A DNA stretch of 7,991 bases from Deltaproteobacteria bacterium (lineage in GTDB: Bacteria; Desulfobacterota; Desulfobacteria; Desulfobacterales; JAFDDL01), in NCBI GenBank assembly GCA_019310865.1, contig JAFDDL010000152.1:1-7991 (forward strand). The letters are read 5' to 3'. Below are positions 7,441 to 7,991 of the stretch, one piece after another (positions within the stretch are counted from its first letter, which is position 1; the number at the start of each line of letters is the position of its first letter). Made by a program: the position numbers and the translations under genes. The notes under the pieces are model-generated. The model searched no databases. It saw nothing but the letters and a program-made list of their open reading frames with translations, and was not told the origin of the DNA.

Positions 7441-7991
7441 ATGACAAGATGGGGAATGGTCATGGACCTTAAACGGTGTATCGGGTGCAACGCCTGCTCC
7501 ATAGCCTGCATGCAGGAAAACAGCACACCCCGCGGCATCAGGTGGACTGAAACCGTCAGTGAAGAAATCGGCGACTATCCCAATTCCACGCGCGCCTATG
7601 TCCCGTTGATCTGCAACCACTGCGAAGATCCGCCCTGTGAACGGGTTTGTCCGACAAAGGCCACCTACAAGACAGATGACGGCATCGTGCTGGTGGACGA
7701 CCAAAAATGCATCGGCTGCGGCGCCTGTATTACCGCCTGCCCTTATAAAAACCGCTTCAAATTGAAACCGGCACCGTTTAAGGACGGCCTGTACACAAAA
7801 GGGGAGCTGACGCCGTTTGAAGAGCAGGGCTACGGACGGTTCGTGGTGGGCACGGCGGTAAAATGCACCTTCTGCCACGACCGGGTGGCCGAGGGGCTGG
7901 ATCCTGCCTGTGCGGTCACCTGCCCGACAAAGGCCAGGATCTTCGGCGATCTGGATGACCCGGACAGTGAGATCCGGAAACTGATCCAGGT
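7441..7991 (+). CDS. padC: Four-cluster [4Fe-4S] electron-transfer subunit of the Mo enzyme (partial, 3' end missing)
   Basis: The reading frame is open from ATG 7441 to the window edge (183 complete codons and two bases) and encodes the Fe-S subunit that carries electrons from the Mo enzyme, as in DmsB/PsrB/NrfC-type proteins. Four motifs are complete: Cys 13/16/19/23, Cys 58/61/66/70, Cys 90/93/96/100 and Cys 142/145/157/161, giving four predicted [4Fe-4S] clusters. All sixteen ligands are Cys, with no replacement such as the Trp found in some relatives. No export signal precedes the first motif, in keeping with the signal-free padB product. The gene starts 18 bases after padB. Family members are usually about 200-250 aa, so only the C-terminal tail should be missing. 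The known PadBCD enzyme also has a hydrophobic anchor subunit, which would lie beyond the edge. Confidence 0.85.
   Translation, partial: MTRWGMVMDLKRCIGCNACSIACMQENSTPRGIRWTETVSEEIGDYPNSTRAYVPLICNHCEDPPCERVCPTKATYKTDDGIVLVDDQKCIGCGACITACPYKNRFKLKPAPFKDGLYTKGELTPFEEQGYGRFVVGTAVKCTFCHDRVAEGLDPACAVTCPTKARIFGDLDDPDSEIRKLIQ

Noticed and set aside
7414..7878. A 154-residue minus-strand open frame opposite padC
   Set aside because: The plus strand in the same place encodes sixteen correctly spaced cluster cysteines after a strong ribosome binding site; the minus-strand frame shows no motif.
4828..7991. Respiratory nitrate, thiosulfate or polysulfide reductase
   Set aside because: The catalytic subunit has no twin-arginine signal and follows the 2-oxoacid oxidoreductase directly, which fits cytoplasmic oxidation of a CoA ester better than periplasmic respiration.

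Overview
The window is a continuous stretch of seven genes, all on the + strand, separated by only 3 to 60 bases. It has no mobile elements, RNA genes or CRISPR repeats. Both ends cut into the transcription unit: only 28 bases precede the first gene, and the last gene runs off the right edge. No promoter or terminator is visible, so the window looks like the interior of one operon.

Gene order and domain content match the anaerobic phenylacetate (pad) cluster known from denitrifying aromatic degraders (Azoarcus/Aromatoleum, Thauera). Genes 1-5 (29-4788) encode the gamma, delta, alpha, flavoprotein (epsilon) and beta subunits of a 2-oxoacid:acceptor oxidoreductase of the phenylglyoxylate dehydrogenase type (padE-F-G-H-I). 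Two traits separate this enzyme from ordinary pyruvate or 2-ketoisovalerate:ferredoxin oxidoreductases: a dedicated FAD/NAD(P) subunit gene lies between alpha and beta, and the beta subunit carries an N-terminal four-cluster ferredoxin domain. Genes 6-7 (4828-7991) encode a large molybdopterin (DMSO-reductase family) catalytic subunit without an export signal and a four-cluster [4Fe-4S] electron-transfer subunit. These match padB and padC of phenylacetyl-CoA:acceptor oxidoreductase. The membrane anchor padD would be expected just beyond the right edge.

Together the two enzymes would carry out alpha-oxidation. PadBC(D) oxidises the methylene group of phenylacetyl-CoA with water to phenylglyoxylate and releases CoA. 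PadE-I then decarboxylates phenylglyoxylate oxidatively to benzoyl-CoA and passes electrons through thiamine diphosphate, a chain of Fe-S clusters and FAD to NAD(P)+. Benzoyl-CoA is the entry point of the central anaerobic aromatic pathway. The likely input is phenylalanine or phenylacetate, possibly also the 4-hydroxy analogues.

The organism is an anaerobe or facultative anaerobe. Moderate GC content, strong GGAG-type Shine-Dalgarno sites and this gene set would fit an aromatic-degrading Desulfobacterota (sulfate- or metal-reducing lineage), but that placement is inference; a betaproteobacterial denitrifier would usually be more GC-rich. The system itself is known. The points worth a second look are details: the ferredoxin-beta fusion, the basic nucleotide-binding loop of the flavoprotein, the likely cysteine Mo ligand, the TTG start of padI and the hairpin in front of it.
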